From positions 248,001 through 312,000 of the forward strand of contig JABHBL010000022.1 in NCBI GenBank assembly GCA_018673925.1: DNA of 64,000 bases, in the 5' to 3' direction. Source of the stretch: Fidelibacterota bacterium. GTDB taxonomy: Bacteria > Fidelibacterota > UBA8477 > JABMPR01. Below are positions 36,731 through 45,977 of the stretch, piece by piece. The notes under the pieces were generated by a model that was given only the letters and a program-made list of their open reading frames with translations, was not told the DNA's origin and ran no database searches. The number at the start of each line of letters is the position of its first letter. Positions within the stretch are counted from its first letter, which is position 1. The translations under genes were made by a program, and so were the position numbers.

Positions 36731-38023
36731 TTAAAATTTTAACATCAGCGAGAATCGCATGGTGTTGTTCAGAGGGTGTGTTTCCTCTGCAACCGTATAT
36801 CCAAAATCAAAACCATAATTTCCATAGCGCAACCCAGCACCCACGGTTGGTGTGGTAATCTTACCTTCAGAATCGTAGTAGTAACCACCACGAATGGCAA
36901 ACATCTCATTGTACCAGTATTCTAGACCCACACTATGGATAAGTGATTTAAATTCATCAGCAGGGCTTCTATCATCACTATTACCGATCTCCAGGTCACC
37001 GCCTTCATTGTAGTGACCAGCGTCAGATAGCTCAGTATATGTAGAGTCGCTACCCTCAATTAAATTCCATCCACCAATAACTCTATCACCATCCATATCA
37101 CGATCACCACCGAGATACCAATCATCCAGGAATGATGTAAAGATGCCAGCCCACCATGAGTCGGTATGGGCAAGTTCATTCTGTCCATCTTTATTGTAAT
37201 TACCAGATTGATTTTCGGAGCCATCATCATTATAGCCACCAATTAAAAGATCACCATCCCAATCCATGGAGGCGTATTCACCAACGAGAAGCTTGTTTAC
37301 ATCGTAGACCACATTCAGTCTATTATATTTTGAATCATACACTCGCATATTGAAACCAAGCTTCAAATTTGTTGGCATCGGATCAGCTTGTTCCTCATCA
37401 TTGAAAATGACTTTGGGTCCTAAATTGGCAATCATTGCTCCAATATCCAATTTGCCACCCAAATAGCCCTTGCTTAGATATCCTACGTCAAAACCAAAGT
37501 TAGTTGCTGTACCCTTGGTTTTTTCAGTTCCCACCTGGACATCAGAATCTGTGAGGTGTTGATATAATATTTTAAAGTTAAAGCCAACGCTTGAATTTTC
37601 TGAGATCATGGTTGCATAGCTAAATGCTCCAGAGGTGAAATAAGTAAGAAATGTTCCCAGGGATACGCCATTGGCATCAGTATACTGTTGTTCACCGGCA
37701 TTCAGGTAGATCAGATGTCCCCCAAATACGCCGAGACCTTCCACTGGTGCTCGACCGGCCAGAAAGTCATAGTACATGTCATCTACAAGGCCTGGTAGCC
37801 AATTTACGTGCATCCCTGAAACTTCATAACCACTTTGAAATCCTAGTCCTGCAGGATTCCAATAGGTTGCATAGGAGTCATCTGCGAGAGCAACTTGTGC
37901 TTCACCCATACCACCAGCCCGTGCACCAGGTGCAATTAGCAGAAATAATGCACTCTGTGAGAATGCTACCGATAAAAGCATCAGGCTTCCGATGGTAAGA
38001 TTAATAATTTTATTCATTTTCAT
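36731..38023 (-). CDS. porV: PorV/PorQ-family outer-membrane protein
   Basis: A 430-residue protein with a signal peptide (about 1-21, ending AFSQ) and the PorV opening: APGARAGGMGEAQVALADDSYATYWNPAGL (stated in pieces, about 28-57), followed by FadL-like beta-barrel strands and the terminal MRFSLMLKF. PorV (LptO) shuttles type IX secretion cargo from the translocon to the attachment complex. An Asp/Gly/Asn-rich stretch (about 250-360) may be extracellular loops. The ATG at 38023 is supported by GAGGAG; longer in-frame starts lack one. A hairpin with T run lies in the leader. Whether this copy is PorV itself or a paralogue is uncertain. Confidence 0.75.
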   Translation of the reverse strand: MKMNKIINLTIGSLMLLSVAFSQSALFLLIAPGARAGGMGEAQVALADDSYATYWNPAGLGFQSGYEVSGMHVNWLPGLVDDMYYDFLAGRAPVEGLGVFGGHLIYLNAGEQQYTDANGVSLGTFLTYFTSGAFSYATMISENSSVGFNFKILYQHLTDSDVQVGTEKTKGTATNFGFDVGYLSKGYLGGKLDIGAMIANLGPKVIFNDEEQADPMPTNLKLGFNMRVYDSKYNRLNVVYDVNKLLVGEYASMDWDGDLLIGGYNDDGSENQSGNYNKDGQNELAHTDSWWAGIFTSFLDDWYLGGDRDMDGDRVIGGWNLIEGSDSTYTELSDAGHYNEGGDLEIGNSDDRSPADEFKSLIHSVGLEYWYNEMFAIRGGYYYDSEGKITTPTVGAGLRYGNYGFDFGYTVAEETHPLNNTMRFSLMLKF

Positions 38024-38044
38024 TGTAACTAACTCCTCATTCAT

Positions 38045-38076
38045 AAAAAAACCGAATATTATGAATAACATTCGGT
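38045..38076 (-). terminator. Hairpin plus T run in the porV leader
   Basis: On the minus strand ACCGAATGTTAT pairs with ATAATATTCGGT (12 pairs including one wobble, two-base central loop), followed by seven Ts, ending 22 bases upstream of the porV ATG. It is a good intrinsic terminator for transcripts from the Trm112-like gene, or a leader attenuator of porV if porV is expressed from a promoter at 38080-38210. Confidence 0.75.
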
Positions 38077-38210
38077 ATCAACTTTAAAAAAGATGAACGC
38101 CAGGTTCGTATTTTATTTTTCGGCGGATTCTCATCAAAAAATCCCAGTAACGTTTTCTCTCTTAAAGCTCTCCTCTATTAAAGCGGGCGAATATAGGTTT
38201 ACACCCTACG

Positions 38211-38474
38211 CTAATCAACGGAATTTCCAGTATTTAGGCCTTCAAGTGATATGGATAACCCTGGGATAAGCTGTGGAATACCATGGCGAATATTATAGGC
38301 GATGCTTTGGTTTTTACTGACCAGCATCGCTGTGTAATTGCCTCGCAACAGATCACCATTACCGTTGAATATCTGTCCACCTTCTACCCAACTATTGATG
38401 GCATTTATGAGGCTATCGCCAGCTGGCTTGAGCGCTGTTTTGGAAATGGGACAATGCAAAAGGTGTTGATTCAA
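38211..38474 (-). CDS. Trm112-like small protein
   Basis: An 87-residue protein opening HLLHCPISKTAL and containing YNIRHGIPQLIP near the end, the pattern of Trm112/UPF0434 proteins (normally LxCPxCKxxL and IRDGIPxML). Trm112-like proteins activate methyltransferases in several systems; here only one of the two usual zinc cysteines is kept. The TTG start at 38474 has AGGT eight bases upstream and follows the ABC ATPase stop by four bases, indicating co-transcription. Confidence 0.65.
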   Translation of the reverse strand: MNQHLLHCPISKTALKPAGDSLINAINSWVEGGQIFNGNGDLLRGNYTAMLVSKNQSIAYNIRHGIPQLIPGLSISLEGLNTGNSVD

Positions 38475-38478
38475 ATTA

Positions 38479-39228
38479 TTACCTAAATTTTATATCTGTT
38501 TCTTCTTTATAGCCACTAATAAAATCCTGCACAGATTTTAACTCTGACTTTCTCATTTCTTCGACGCTACCAACAAAGGAAAAGTTCCCCTGATCCAGTA
38601 AAACAATTTTATCTGCCAGAAAAAAGCCAGTTGGTATGTCATGTGTCACGATGATACTGGTCACTTTAAGATCATCTTGCATTTCTTTAATCAACATAGC
38701 TATCTGTGCACTGGTGACTGGATCCAGGCCAGTAGTGGGTTCATCATATAAAATATATTTTGGTTCCATGGCTACGACACGAGCCAAACCAACACGCTTG
38801 CGCATACCCCCACTCAATTGTGCAGGGAATTTTTGGCCCACATCAACAAGACCAACACGTTCAAGACTTTCCTGGACTTTGGTCTCAATCTCTGAATCTG
38901 AGAATTGGTTTTTCGCTTTCAATCCGATTCCCACATTGTCACAGATATTTAAACTATCAAATAAGGCAGCGGATTGAAACAGCATACCAAATTTCAACCG
39001 ACATTTAACCAATTGATTTGGATTGAGAGTACCCAGATCCTCCCCATCTATGTAAATATTTCCAGAATCGGGATAAAGGAGGCGGGTAATCAGTTTAAGA
39101 AGAACGCTTTTTCCCTGACCACTTTTGCCCATAACAACGAGGCTCTGACCATCTTCGACTTTTATACTTGCACCGTCGAAAACGGTAAGATCACCAAATG
39201 ATTTGTAAAGTTTTTTAATTTCGATCAT
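38479..39228 (-). CDS. MlaF-like ABC transporter ATP-binding protein
   Basis: A 249-residue ABC ATPase with Walker A MGKSGQGKS (about 33-41), the signature LSGGMRKRVGLARV, Walker B YILYDEPTTGLDP and the switch His in IVTHD. The signature form GGMRKRVxLAR is characteristic of MlaF/Ttg2A, the ATPase of Mce-type phospholipid transporters that maintain outer-membrane asymmetry. The usual MlaE permease and MlaD (MCE) partners are not beside it, so partners must be elsewhere in the genome. It lies 36 bases downstream of nrdR and precedes the Trm112-like gene. Confidence 0.82.
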   Translation of the reverse strand: MIEIKKLYKSFGDLTVFDGASIKVEDGQSLVVMGKSGQGKSVLLKLITRLLYPDSGNIYIDGEDLGTLNPNQLVKCRLKFGMLFQSAALFDSLNICDNVGIGLKAKNQFSDSEIETKVQESLERVGLVDVGQKFPAQLSGGMRKRVGLARVVAMEPKYILYDEPTTGLDPVTSAQIAMLIKEMQDDLKVTSIIVTHDIPTGFFLADKIVLLDQGNFSFVGSVEEMRKSELKSVQDFISGYKEETDIKFR

Positions 39229-39264
39229 ATCGATGCATCTCTGAATCAGATCGTTTGCATGGAT

Positions 39265-39708
39265 CTAGATGTCGTCCAGTTCCGCTCTGAACTCTTTAAC
39301 ATCTTCAAATTTTCGATAAACACTGGCAAATCGTACATATGCAATTTCATCAAGATCTTTGAGATGTTTCATCACCAGTTCGCCAACATCCTTGGCATGT
39401 ACTTCAGAAGAACCAAAAGTATTTACATCTTGAATAACCAAATCTACAGTCTGACTCATCTGAGCACTATTTACGGGACGCTTACTACATGCAATAGCTA
39501 TACTTTTTAGAATCTTTTCTCTGTCAAAGGGTTCACGACGCTGATTGCTTTTGATGACCAGGAGTGGCTGGGTTTCAACATACTCATAGGTCGTAAATCG
39601 ATATGAACAGCTCCCACACTCCCTACGGCGTCGAATGGCTCGACCATCCTGAGTATGACGAGAATCAATGACGCGGGTATCATCCTGTTGACATTGGGGG
39701 CAATTCAT
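39265..39708 (-). CDS. nrdR: Transcriptional regulator NrdR
   Basis: A 147-residue repressor of ribonucleotide reductase genes. The N-terminal zinc ribbon is formed by C3/C6 and C31/C34 (MNCPQC and CGSCSYRFTTYE), followed by an ATP-cone (about 50-138) with KSNQRREPFDREK and RFASVYRKFEDV. It follows glyA by five bases, a pairing with one-carbon metabolism seen in many bacteria. Confidence 0.95.
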   Translation of the reverse strand: MNCPQCQQDDTRVIDSRHTQDGRAIRRRRECGSCSYRFTTYEYVETQPLLVIKSNQRREPFDREKILKSIAIACSKRPVNSAQMSQTVDLVIQDVNTFGSSEVHAKDVGELVMKHLKDLDEIAYVRFASVYRKFEDVKEFRAELDDI

Positions 39709-39713
39709 AATGC

Positions 39714-41012
39714 TTACTCGACATCCTGATAGTGAGGGAAATCTTTGACCAGTTCTCGCACCTTAGAGCGGACGGCTTCGTTGACACTTTCATTGTCAGG
39801 ATCAGAAATAACATCATTGATGTATCCTGCAATTAATTTCATCTCATTTTCCTTGAAACCACGAGTGGTTAAGGCAGCAGTCCCAATGCGAATACCACTG
39901 GTAACCAGTGGGCTGCGTTGATCAAAGGGAACCATGTTTTTATTGGTGGTCATCCCAGCTTCTTCCAGAAGACGCTCTGCTTTCTTACCACTAAGTTCCT
40001 TTGCAGTTAAATCAATAAGAAGCAGGTGGTTATCTGTACCACCTGAGATAAGCTTAAAGCCAAATTCGTTGAGGGCAACACCCAGGGCTTTCGCATTAGA
40101 AATGACCTGCTTGGCATAAGTTTTAAATGATGGTTCTAAAGCCTCTCCAAATGCGACTGCTTTTGCTGCAATAACATGCATAAGCGGACCCCCCTGAATG
40201 CCTGGCATGACTGTACTATCCAGAAGCTCACTCATCATTTTAGTTCGGCCACTTTTTGGTGCAACAATACCAAAAGTATTTTCAAAATCTTTTCCCATCA
40301 TCACCAAGCCACCGCGGGGTCCACGTAAGGTCTTATGAGTTGTAGAAGTCACTACATGACAATGTGGCATTGGACTCGGGTGTTCGCCGGCTGCAATTAA
40401 CCCAGCGGGATGGGCAACATCGGCCATGAGAAAAGCACCAACTTCATCAGCAATTTCTCTAAATACCTTAAAATCATAATGTCTTGGATAAGCAGAACCA
40501 CCGGCAATGATCATTTTGGGCTGATGTTTTTTTGCCTGGTCGCGAACCATATCATAATCGATATATCCGGTTTCTGCATTTACTCCATAGGCCACGATGT
40601 TGTAGAATTTACCAGAGAAATTTACATGGGATCCATGGGTTAAATGACCACCGTGGGATAAATCCATACCTAGAACTGTATCACCAGGCTTTACAAGAGT
40701 GAAGTAAACAGACATGTTTGCCTGGCTACCAGAGTGTGGTTGGACATTGGCATATTCAGCACCAAAGAGTTGCTTAACTCGGTCTCTTGCAAGATTCTCA
40801 GCTGTATCTACAGCCTCACAGCCACCATAGTAGCGTTTTCCAGGATAGCCCTCGGCATATTTGTTGGTCATAACACTGCCTGCAGCCTGCAAAACAGCTT
40901 TGCTAACGAAATTCTCTGATGCGATTAATTCCAATGTATCGTTTTCACGATCACGTTCTGCCATGATAGCAGTGTATATAGCCGGATCAGAACTTCTTAG
41001 CTCATTCAGCAT
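39714..41012 (-). CDS. glyA: Serine hydroxymethyltransferase
   Basis: A 432-residue PLP enzyme that interconverts serine and glycine and feeds tetrahydrofolate with one-carbon units. Motifs: ENFVS near residue 34, [15 protein letters not shown] (52-66), HSGSQAN (93-99), [10 protein letters not shown] (198-207) and the PLP-binding Lys227 in [12 protein letters not shown]. Length is normal. It overlaps the end of rpiB by 11 bases and precedes nrdR. Confidence 0.97.
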   Translation of the reverse strand: MLNELRSSDPAIYTAIMAERDRENDTLELIASENFVSKAVLQAAGSVMTNKYAEGYPGKRYYGGCEAVDTAENLARDRVKQLFGAEYANVQPHSGSQANMSVYFTLVKPGDTVLGMDLSHGGHLTHGSHVNFSGKFYNIVAYGVNAETGYIDYDMVRDQAKKHQPKMIIAGGSAYPRHYDFKVFREIADEVGAFLMADVAHPAGLIAAGEHPSPMPHCHVVTSTTHKTLRGPRGGLVMMGKDFENTFGIVAPKSGRTKMMSELLDSTVMPGIQGGPLMHVIAAKAVAFGEALEPSFKTYAKQVISNAKALGVALNEFGFKLISGGTDNHLLLIDLTAKELSGKKAERLLEEAGMTTNKNMVPFDQRSPLVTSGIRIGTAALTTRGFKENEMKLIAGYINDVISDPDNESVNEAVRSKVRELVKDFPHYQDVE

Positions 41013-41454
41013 CTTGACCTCGAGGATTTAATTCAATTTTGTTAAGTCTTCTCGCATGCCTGTCACCCTCCCACTCAGTGGTTAACCAGAGAGAGATGAT
41101 GCTTTTCATGGAGTCAACAGATTGAGTTCTGGCACCCAGGCAAAGGACATTTGCATCATTATGAAGTCTGCTCAGTTCAGCGAGCTCTTCAGTAAAACAT
41201 AATGCAGCACGGATACCTTTATAGCGGTTGGCAGCCATGGACATACCTAATCCCGTACCACAAATCAAGATACCGCGCTCAGCTTCACCGGATTGGACTT
41301 TTTGGCTCACGCTGGCGGCAAAGTCCGGATAGTCAACAGACTCCAGGTTGTGGGTACCTTCATCGATTATGTCATGTCCTGATGACTGGAGAAATTGGAT
41401 AATCTCAGTCTTTGCATCAAAAGCGGCATGATCACACCCGATGGTAATTTTCAT
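41002..41454 (-). CDS. rpiB: Ribose-5-phosphate isomerase B
   Basis: A 150-residue LacAB/RpiB-family sugar-phosphate isomerase interconverting ribose-5-P and ribulose-5-P. IGCDHAAF (5-12), VDYPDFA (40-46), the catalytic Cys65 in [14 protein letters not shown] and [11 protein letters not shown] are all present. The glyA-rpiB arrangement is common in many bacteria. It follows the TPR lipoprotein gene by 12 bases. Confidence 0.95.
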   Translation of the reverse strand: MKITIGCDHAAFDAKTEIIQFLQSSGHDIIDEGTHNLESVDYPDFAASVSQKVQSGEAERGILICGTGLGMSMAANRYKGIRAALCFTEELAELSRLHNDANVLCLGARTQSVDSMKSIISLWLTTEWEGDRHARRLNKIELNPRGQDAE

Positions 41455-41466
41455 AACTACTCTATA

Positions 41467-42741
41467 TTAAGCCTTAGGAGCTGTGACACTACGTTTTAAC
41501 CAGGTATAACATTCCTTCTTAGGCTTTGCTTTACCTGCTTTAACATATTCGTCTCTATTGAAGAACCAGTCACCACTCTGTGGAATACGGGCTTCTTTTA
41601 GAAAGTCAATTTTATTGGTAGCTTTAAAATAGCCTTTTGCCTTGGCTGTTTTATAGTCTTCATAAGCCATCATAAATACGAGTTTGTCATCAAAATCCGG
41701 AACTGAACCAGCACATGCCATACCCACTGCTTCATATACAGAAGCTCGGTTTGCATAGGTCTGACCATTTTGAGAATCCATTTTTATAGCTTTTCCAGCC
41801 CACGACATTGCTGATTTTAACTGTCCATCTTCAATGTAGGCCTGTGTCATATCAAAGTAGATGCGGACATCTTCAGGATTGGCTGTATTCAATTTTTTCA
41901 ACCAGCTAATGACCGTTTTTGTTTGACCGAGTTCGCGGTAGGCTTCAACAAGATCTTTCATGATATTGGTCATTCCCGGTGAAATAGTAAGTATTCCCTC
42001 TAGGACCTTGATGGCCGTATCATTCTCGCCAGCATCGCGGAGAACTCTAACATAATCTTGAGCATTGGAAATATTGCCAGGATTATTCTTGTATTCTTCT
42101 TCAACAAAACCCCTCACATCACCACCCTGAGCTTCAATTGACTCACGAACAATATTCCTCAAGTTTTTGCTGTCAGGATTTGTAGTCAGGAGATGTTCAG
42201 CCATAGTTTTCGCTTCGGCATACATTGAAAAGGTGATGTAATCTTCAGCAATTTCTTCCCCAAGAACTGAATCTTGTGGGAAAGCAGCGTACATATCTAC
42301 TTTTGCCTGAAGTACCAGATCATCATCATCCATCATTTTCAGCGTGAAGAGTTTATTCTCCCATAGATATTTGTTTTGTGGGATGATGCTCAAACCTTCT
42401 TCATAGTAGATCATGGCAGTATCAAGATGATCCATTTCACGATAGGAGTTGCCCATATAGACATAAACATTTTGAGCCATTTGCTCATCAACACATTCAT
42501 ACTCAAACAATTTCTTATAATTGTACAAAGCATCTGGATACGCTTTATTCTTATAGTACTCTGTGGCAAAACTTAAATGTTTCATACAGTAGCGTGAATT
42601 GGCTTTACGTACTGAATCTTTGCGCGCTTTTTCCATGGCTGCTAATTCTTCAGCAGTAGCTTGTGGAGGCATGCAGGCGGACAAGACCATTGTAAATAAC
42701 ATGATGCCCATAGTAATAATTGACACAACTTTTAACTTCAT
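41467..42741 (-). CDS. TPR lipoprotein of unknown function
   Basis: A 424-residue protein with a lipoprotein signal (VLSAC, Cys23) and a body made almost entirely of tetratricopeptide repeats (for example YPDALYNYKKLFEYE, LDTAMIYYEEGLSIIP, LKSAMSWAGKAIKM). A periplasmic, membrane-tethered scaffold is likely. The C-terminus (about 370-424) leaves the TPR pattern and carries a conserved-looking IPQSGDWFFNRDEYV stretch. It lies within the operon from 45039 to 39265, after a beta-barrel gene. Confidence 0.8.
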   Translation of the reverse strand: MKLKVVSIITMGIMLFTMVLSACMPPQATAEELAAMEKARKDSVRKANSRYCMKHLSFATEYYKNKAYPDALYNYKKLFEYECVDEQMAQNVYVYMGNSYREMDHLDTAMIYYEEGLSIIPQNKYLWENKLFTLKMMDDDDLVLQAKVDMYAAFPQDSVLGEEIAEDYITFSMYAEAKTMAEHLLTTNPDSKNLRNIVRESIEAQGGDVRGFVEEEYKNNPGNISNAQDYVRVLRDAGENDTAIKVLEGILTISPGMTNIMKDLVEAYRELGQTKTVISWLKKLNTANPEDVRIYFDMTQAYIEDGQLKSAMSWAGKAIKMDSQNGQTYANRASVYEAVGMACAGSVPDFDDKLVFMMAYEDYKTAKAKGYFKATNKIDFLKEARIPQSGDWFFNRDEYVKAGKAKPKKECYTWLKRSVTAPKA

Positions 42742-42751
42742 GAGTTAACCC

Positions 42752-43927
42752 TCATCTTCTTTTAACTTTTTTGAACCACGTATCATTAATTTGAACACCA
42801 AACTTCATGCGGGCAAATAACTCATCAGGTAAACTTTCGTCTCCCCCACGAGATCCGATTTCGCCAGAAATTTCAAACAAACTTTTTCCATTTCTCATAT
42901 CGAGATTGGCACCAGTTATCAATGAGTATTCATATATCATATTCTCACTGGCTGGTGACAGATAATAGTTTTTGATGGACACACCGGTCTGCCAACCTGT
43001 TCTCTTGGTCCAGTAACGCGACATCCTATCAGCAGGTAGTTTTTGCATACCAAGTTGAAACGATGCCACAGGTACAGTTGTCCAGCCTGCAGGCAAGGCA
43101 AATACGCTTGCCGTATTGAAACCCGACTCAGAAAAGAGTTGCTGTGCAATACCTGCTGTAAAATTCATAGTTTTTGAATGGTGATAGATGAGACCCAATT
43201 TAATTGTGCTTGGCCAGGCATCCATCTCCTCATCTATTTCTGCAAACGCAGAAGAACCAGCCAGGCTATCCTGACCTGACAGGGTAGGTTTGTCGTAAGG
43301 AATATTTACAGTTAAACCAAGAGACACCTTTTCTCTCAAATTTGAAATGACGCCTGCTTCAATACTTTTTCCGGATATGTCACCTTTGACCACATATAAT
43401 TCTTGAATGTCATCAGTCAGAATGATGGCTTCTCGTCTTAACTGACCCTGAAATGCATGCAGTTTGAGCCCCAGCTTTATAACAGGAGAAAGTGAATAAC
43501 CAAGTCCCAGATGAAAATCCCAGATGCCTCCAGATGATTGTTCAGAGAATGACCCCATGTCCATGCTTGTCTCATAATCAGATGCAAAATCAGCTACAGC
43601 ATGGGTTCCAAGACTCATCCCGATCCGCTTCCCAACTGGAAATGTCACAAAGAGTTGTTCAAGTCGGGTAGTGTTCGAAACGATATTGCCTATAGATCGA
43701 AATTCTGATCCAAGGCTTACACCAAAATGAACCCGATTTGAACTGGTGAGTGATGCAGGATTGTGTGGAGTGACGCGGGCAGTGTCCTCATATGCTACAA
43801 CACCATGACCAAGACTGCTCCCTAATGGGTCAGTTGTTGGAAAGATGTCCCCATACCCTAAACGGTAGTATGCAGACTGTCCCATTAGCGAGATGGACAG
43901 GATAAGTAAAAGTATTAGTTTCCTCAT
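42752..43927 (-). CDS. Predicted outer-membrane beta-barrel protein
   Basis: A 391-residue exported protein (signal peptide 1-16, ending LMGQ). After YYRLGYGDIFPTTDP the sequence alternates amphipathic strands, with HNPASL near residue 55 recalling the NPA motif of FadL/PorV-type barrels. The final strand ends MKFGVQINDTWFKKVKRR, longer than the usual terminal aromatic. It may be a PorV-related or FadL-like channel; substrate unknown. Its start overlaps the stop of the upstream lipoprotein by four bases, suggesting the two form a pair. Confidence 0.72.
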   Translation of the reverse strand: MRKLILLLILSISLMGQSAYYRLGYGDIFPTTDPLGSSLGHGVVAYEDTARVTPHNPASLTSSNRVHFGVSLGSEFRSIGNIVSNTTRLEQLFVTFPVGKRIGMSLGTHAVADFASDYETSMDMGSFSEQSSGGIWDFHLGLGYSLSPVIKLGLKLHAFQGQLRREAIILTDDIQELYVVKGDISGKSIEAGVISNLREKVSLGLTVNIPYDKPTLSGQDSLAGSSAFAEIDEEMDAWPSTIKLGLIYHHSKTMNFTAGIAQQLFSESGFNTASVFALPAGWTTVPVASFQLGMQKLPADRMSRYWTKRTGWQTGVSIKNYYLSPASENMIYEYSLITGANLDMRNGKSLFEISGEIGSRGGDESLPDELFARMKFGVQINDTWFKKVKRR

Positions 43928-45039
43928 GGTCGCACCGCCAGGGAAGATTTCACAAAAAGTGCTGATGCCGAAGCATCTTTTGAAATGGCAATAAATCCGG
44001 GATTATAGCCAGAAGTGGTAGGGCTCAGTATTAAGTCTATTTCATCCTTTTCATCATCTAGGGCAGATTGAAGGATATTATTTATCTGATTGGTGTTAAA
44101 TCCACCATCACCATACTCAATAGTAGATGACAAACCTGAGCCAGGGTCCTCGACAAGCATACTAAACCTGAAAACACTATCTGGAGTGAACAGGGAGGAA
44201 GCCAAGTCATCAATTGCTGGCAAAATACTGGAAGAAACGATATGCTGGAGAGTGTCACCTCCTACCATAAAGCCTTGCAGGTCCACAGTGAGCAGAAGCG
44301 AATCGTTTTTCAGCTGGCTAAGGTATTCATATTGGACTCGATCAAAGGCTCCAGAGTTCTCGACGAAATGCATGTATAAGGTATCAGCCTCATACGGAAG
44401 AAAGGTCGCGCTGTCATTTCCTGCTGTATCAGGTTCATGAAAGAAAAAATTCAATGAGGGTCTTGAAGATGAGCCACCGCCATAAAACGAGGAAAGATAA
44501 TTGGTAGTATGAGGAAAGATTCCCAGGCTGACTATAGTATCACCTTCTGTGATGAGGTCAGCAGGCAAGGTGTATTTCCAGGAATTGTTACCACCTGCAA
44601 TATTCATTGAATCACTACCCAGAAGATTACCATAAATAGAATTTTCGATATCGATGGCTTGATCCATGGTTTCGTAGAACCCAAAGGTGGAGTAGTTTAC
44701 AGCAAGCGTATCTGCTCCATTCTCTGGATAAGTCACAACATGGCTAACACGAAATTGGATACTGTCTACCTCACTGATGTTCAAGGAGGTGTCAGAGAAA
44801 TTGAATTCTACTGTAAAACCTGATTTGTAATGTTGGGTTTCACCAACCCAGGATCTGAAATGCCCACCCCAATCAATATCTGCTGTACCTGCTTCTATGG
44901 AGGTTACACTATTAAGTGTGTCTTCAGTAAATGAGAATGGGTTGTAGGTAAAACTACTATTATCATATGATATTGGATCATCACACGACCAAAAGAAAAG
45001 TGCGGTGATAAAAACTGCAAAAGGAATCCGGATTTTCAT
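43924..45039 (-). CDS. Lipoprotein of unknown function
   Basis: A 371-residue protein with a lipoprotein signal (FFWSC, Cys about 18) and a strand-rich body. No domain is recognised, although the opening stretches resemble the DUF4270-like surface lipoproteins of Bacteroidetes; that is only an impression. The ATG at 45039 is supported by AAAGGGGC five bases upstream; a GTG at 45075 would lie in the terminator stem. It overlaps the beta-barrel gene by four bases (ATGA), so the lipoprotein and the barrel may work as a pair. Confidence 0.7.
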   Translation of the reverse strand: MKIRIPFAVFITALFFWSCDDPISYDNSSFTYNPFSFTEDTLNSVTSIEAGTADIDWGGHFRSWVGETQHYKSGFTVEFNFSDTSLNISEVDSIQFRVSHVVTYPENGADTLAVNYSTFGFYETMDQAIDIENSIYGNLLGSDSMNIAGGNNSWKYTLPADLITEGDTIVSLGIFPHTTNYLSSFYGGGSSSRPSLNFFFHEPDTAGNDSATFLPYEADTLYMHFVENSGAFDRVQYEYLSQLKNDSLLLTVDLQGFMVGGDTLQHIVSSSILPAIDDLASSLFTPDSVFRFSMLVEDPGSGLSSTIEYGDGGFNTNQINNILQSALDDEKDEIDLILSPTTSGYNPGFIAISKDASASALFVKSSLAVRP

Positions 45040-45049
45040 AAGCCCCTTT

Positions 45050-45083
45050 AAAAAAAGAGTTAAGCGATCAAACACTTAACTCT
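45050..45083 (-). terminator. Intrinsic terminator of the glycogen-synthase-like gene
   Basis: AGAGTTAAG (45056-45064) is a perfect inverted repeat of CTTAACTCT (45075-45083) with a ten-base loop; on the minus strand a T run follows. It ends the gene at 45120-45953 and separates it from the lipoprotein operon. Confidence 0.85.
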
Positions 45084-45119
45084 GTTGGTTTAGAGTCAAC
45101 ACTGTCAATATTCAGAGTT

Positions 45120-45953
45120 TTAATTCTCAACTCCAAAGAATGTTTCCAATTCCAAATTGAGCTGTTGCCATTCCTCTTCACTTTCATCAGAAATCGTAAA
45201 GTACTTAACTTTTTTGCCAGTAGCTTTTAATGCTTCCTGAATCTTGTCATGTTTTTCAATTTGATCTTTGTTGCTTTTACCGTTTATAGAAATACTAATT
45301 ATCTCATCAGCATGCTTAATAGCGAGTCCCAGGAGATTGTCTTCATAACCAGCATAGTCTTCAGGTTCAAGACCTGCCATTTCGTATTGTTTTGCTCCAA
45401 CCTTGCCCATCTCTTCGATATTGACCAGGTTTAGAACCGTCTTCATGTCTGCAAAGAACTCTTCTTCAGCATATACGGTCTTGAACAGGACTGGGACCAT
45501 GGCCGTGGTCCAATCATTACAAAGAATAAAATCTGGCTGCCAGTACAAATAAGTAAGATTTTCGATAGCGATTTTTGAAAAATAGAAATACTTCTCAGCA
45601 TTCCGCTGGTTGTAGCGGTTTTCAGCTACCTTGTATAAGGTTTTATTTTTGCCACCAAAATATGGTTGATATTCCATGAAATAAACTTGAACCCGGGTTG
45701 AAGGCACAAAGGCTGACTTGGCAGCACCAAATCCGACCTCACCTTTATATTCAACTTCAATTTCCTTGAGGCGAATAACTTCACGAATTACATATCGACG
45801 TTCACTGACAAACCCATACCTCGGTGTGAAGATCCTCAGATCCTGTTTTTTTTCTTGAAAATGTGTGGGAACCTTATTTGAAATTTTAGCAAGGTCAGTT
45901 CCCTCAGAAAATGGAGATACTTCTGAGGAGAGATAGTAAATTTTTGTTGGCAT
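45120..45953 (-). CDS. Glycogen-synthase N-domain-only protein (GT5-like, no donor domain)
   Basis: A 277-residue protein that matches only the N-terminal half of GT5 glycogen synthases: YYLSSEVSPFSEGTDLA at the start, FTPRYGFVSERRY about 40-52, and PDFILCNDWTTAMVPVLFK about 140-158. The nucleotide-sugar signature KAGGLADV of true synthases is SEGTDLAKI here (about 16-24), and the whole C-terminal GT-B domain with the catalytic Glu is missing. Similar short forms occur in Bacteroidetes. A regulator or binding partner of the real synthase (13502-14917) is conceivable, but no function is established. It is monocistronic with its own terminator. Confidence 0.75.
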   Translation of the reverse strand: MPTKIYYLSSEVSPFSEGTDLAKISNKVPTHFQEKKQDLRIFTPRYGFVSERRYVIREVIRLKEIEVEYKGEVGFGAAKSAFVPSTRVQVYFMEYQPYFGGKNKTLYKVAENRYNQRNAEKYFYFSKIAIENLTYLYWQPDFILCNDWTTAMVPVLFKTVYAEEEFFADMKTVLNLVNIEEMGKVGAKQYEMAGLEPEDYAGYEDNLLGLAIKHADEIISISINGKSNKDQIEKHDKIQEALKATGKKVKYFTISDESEEEWQQLNLELETFFGVEN

Positions 45954-45977
45954 AGAATTCTTTTTTTTATAACCTAT

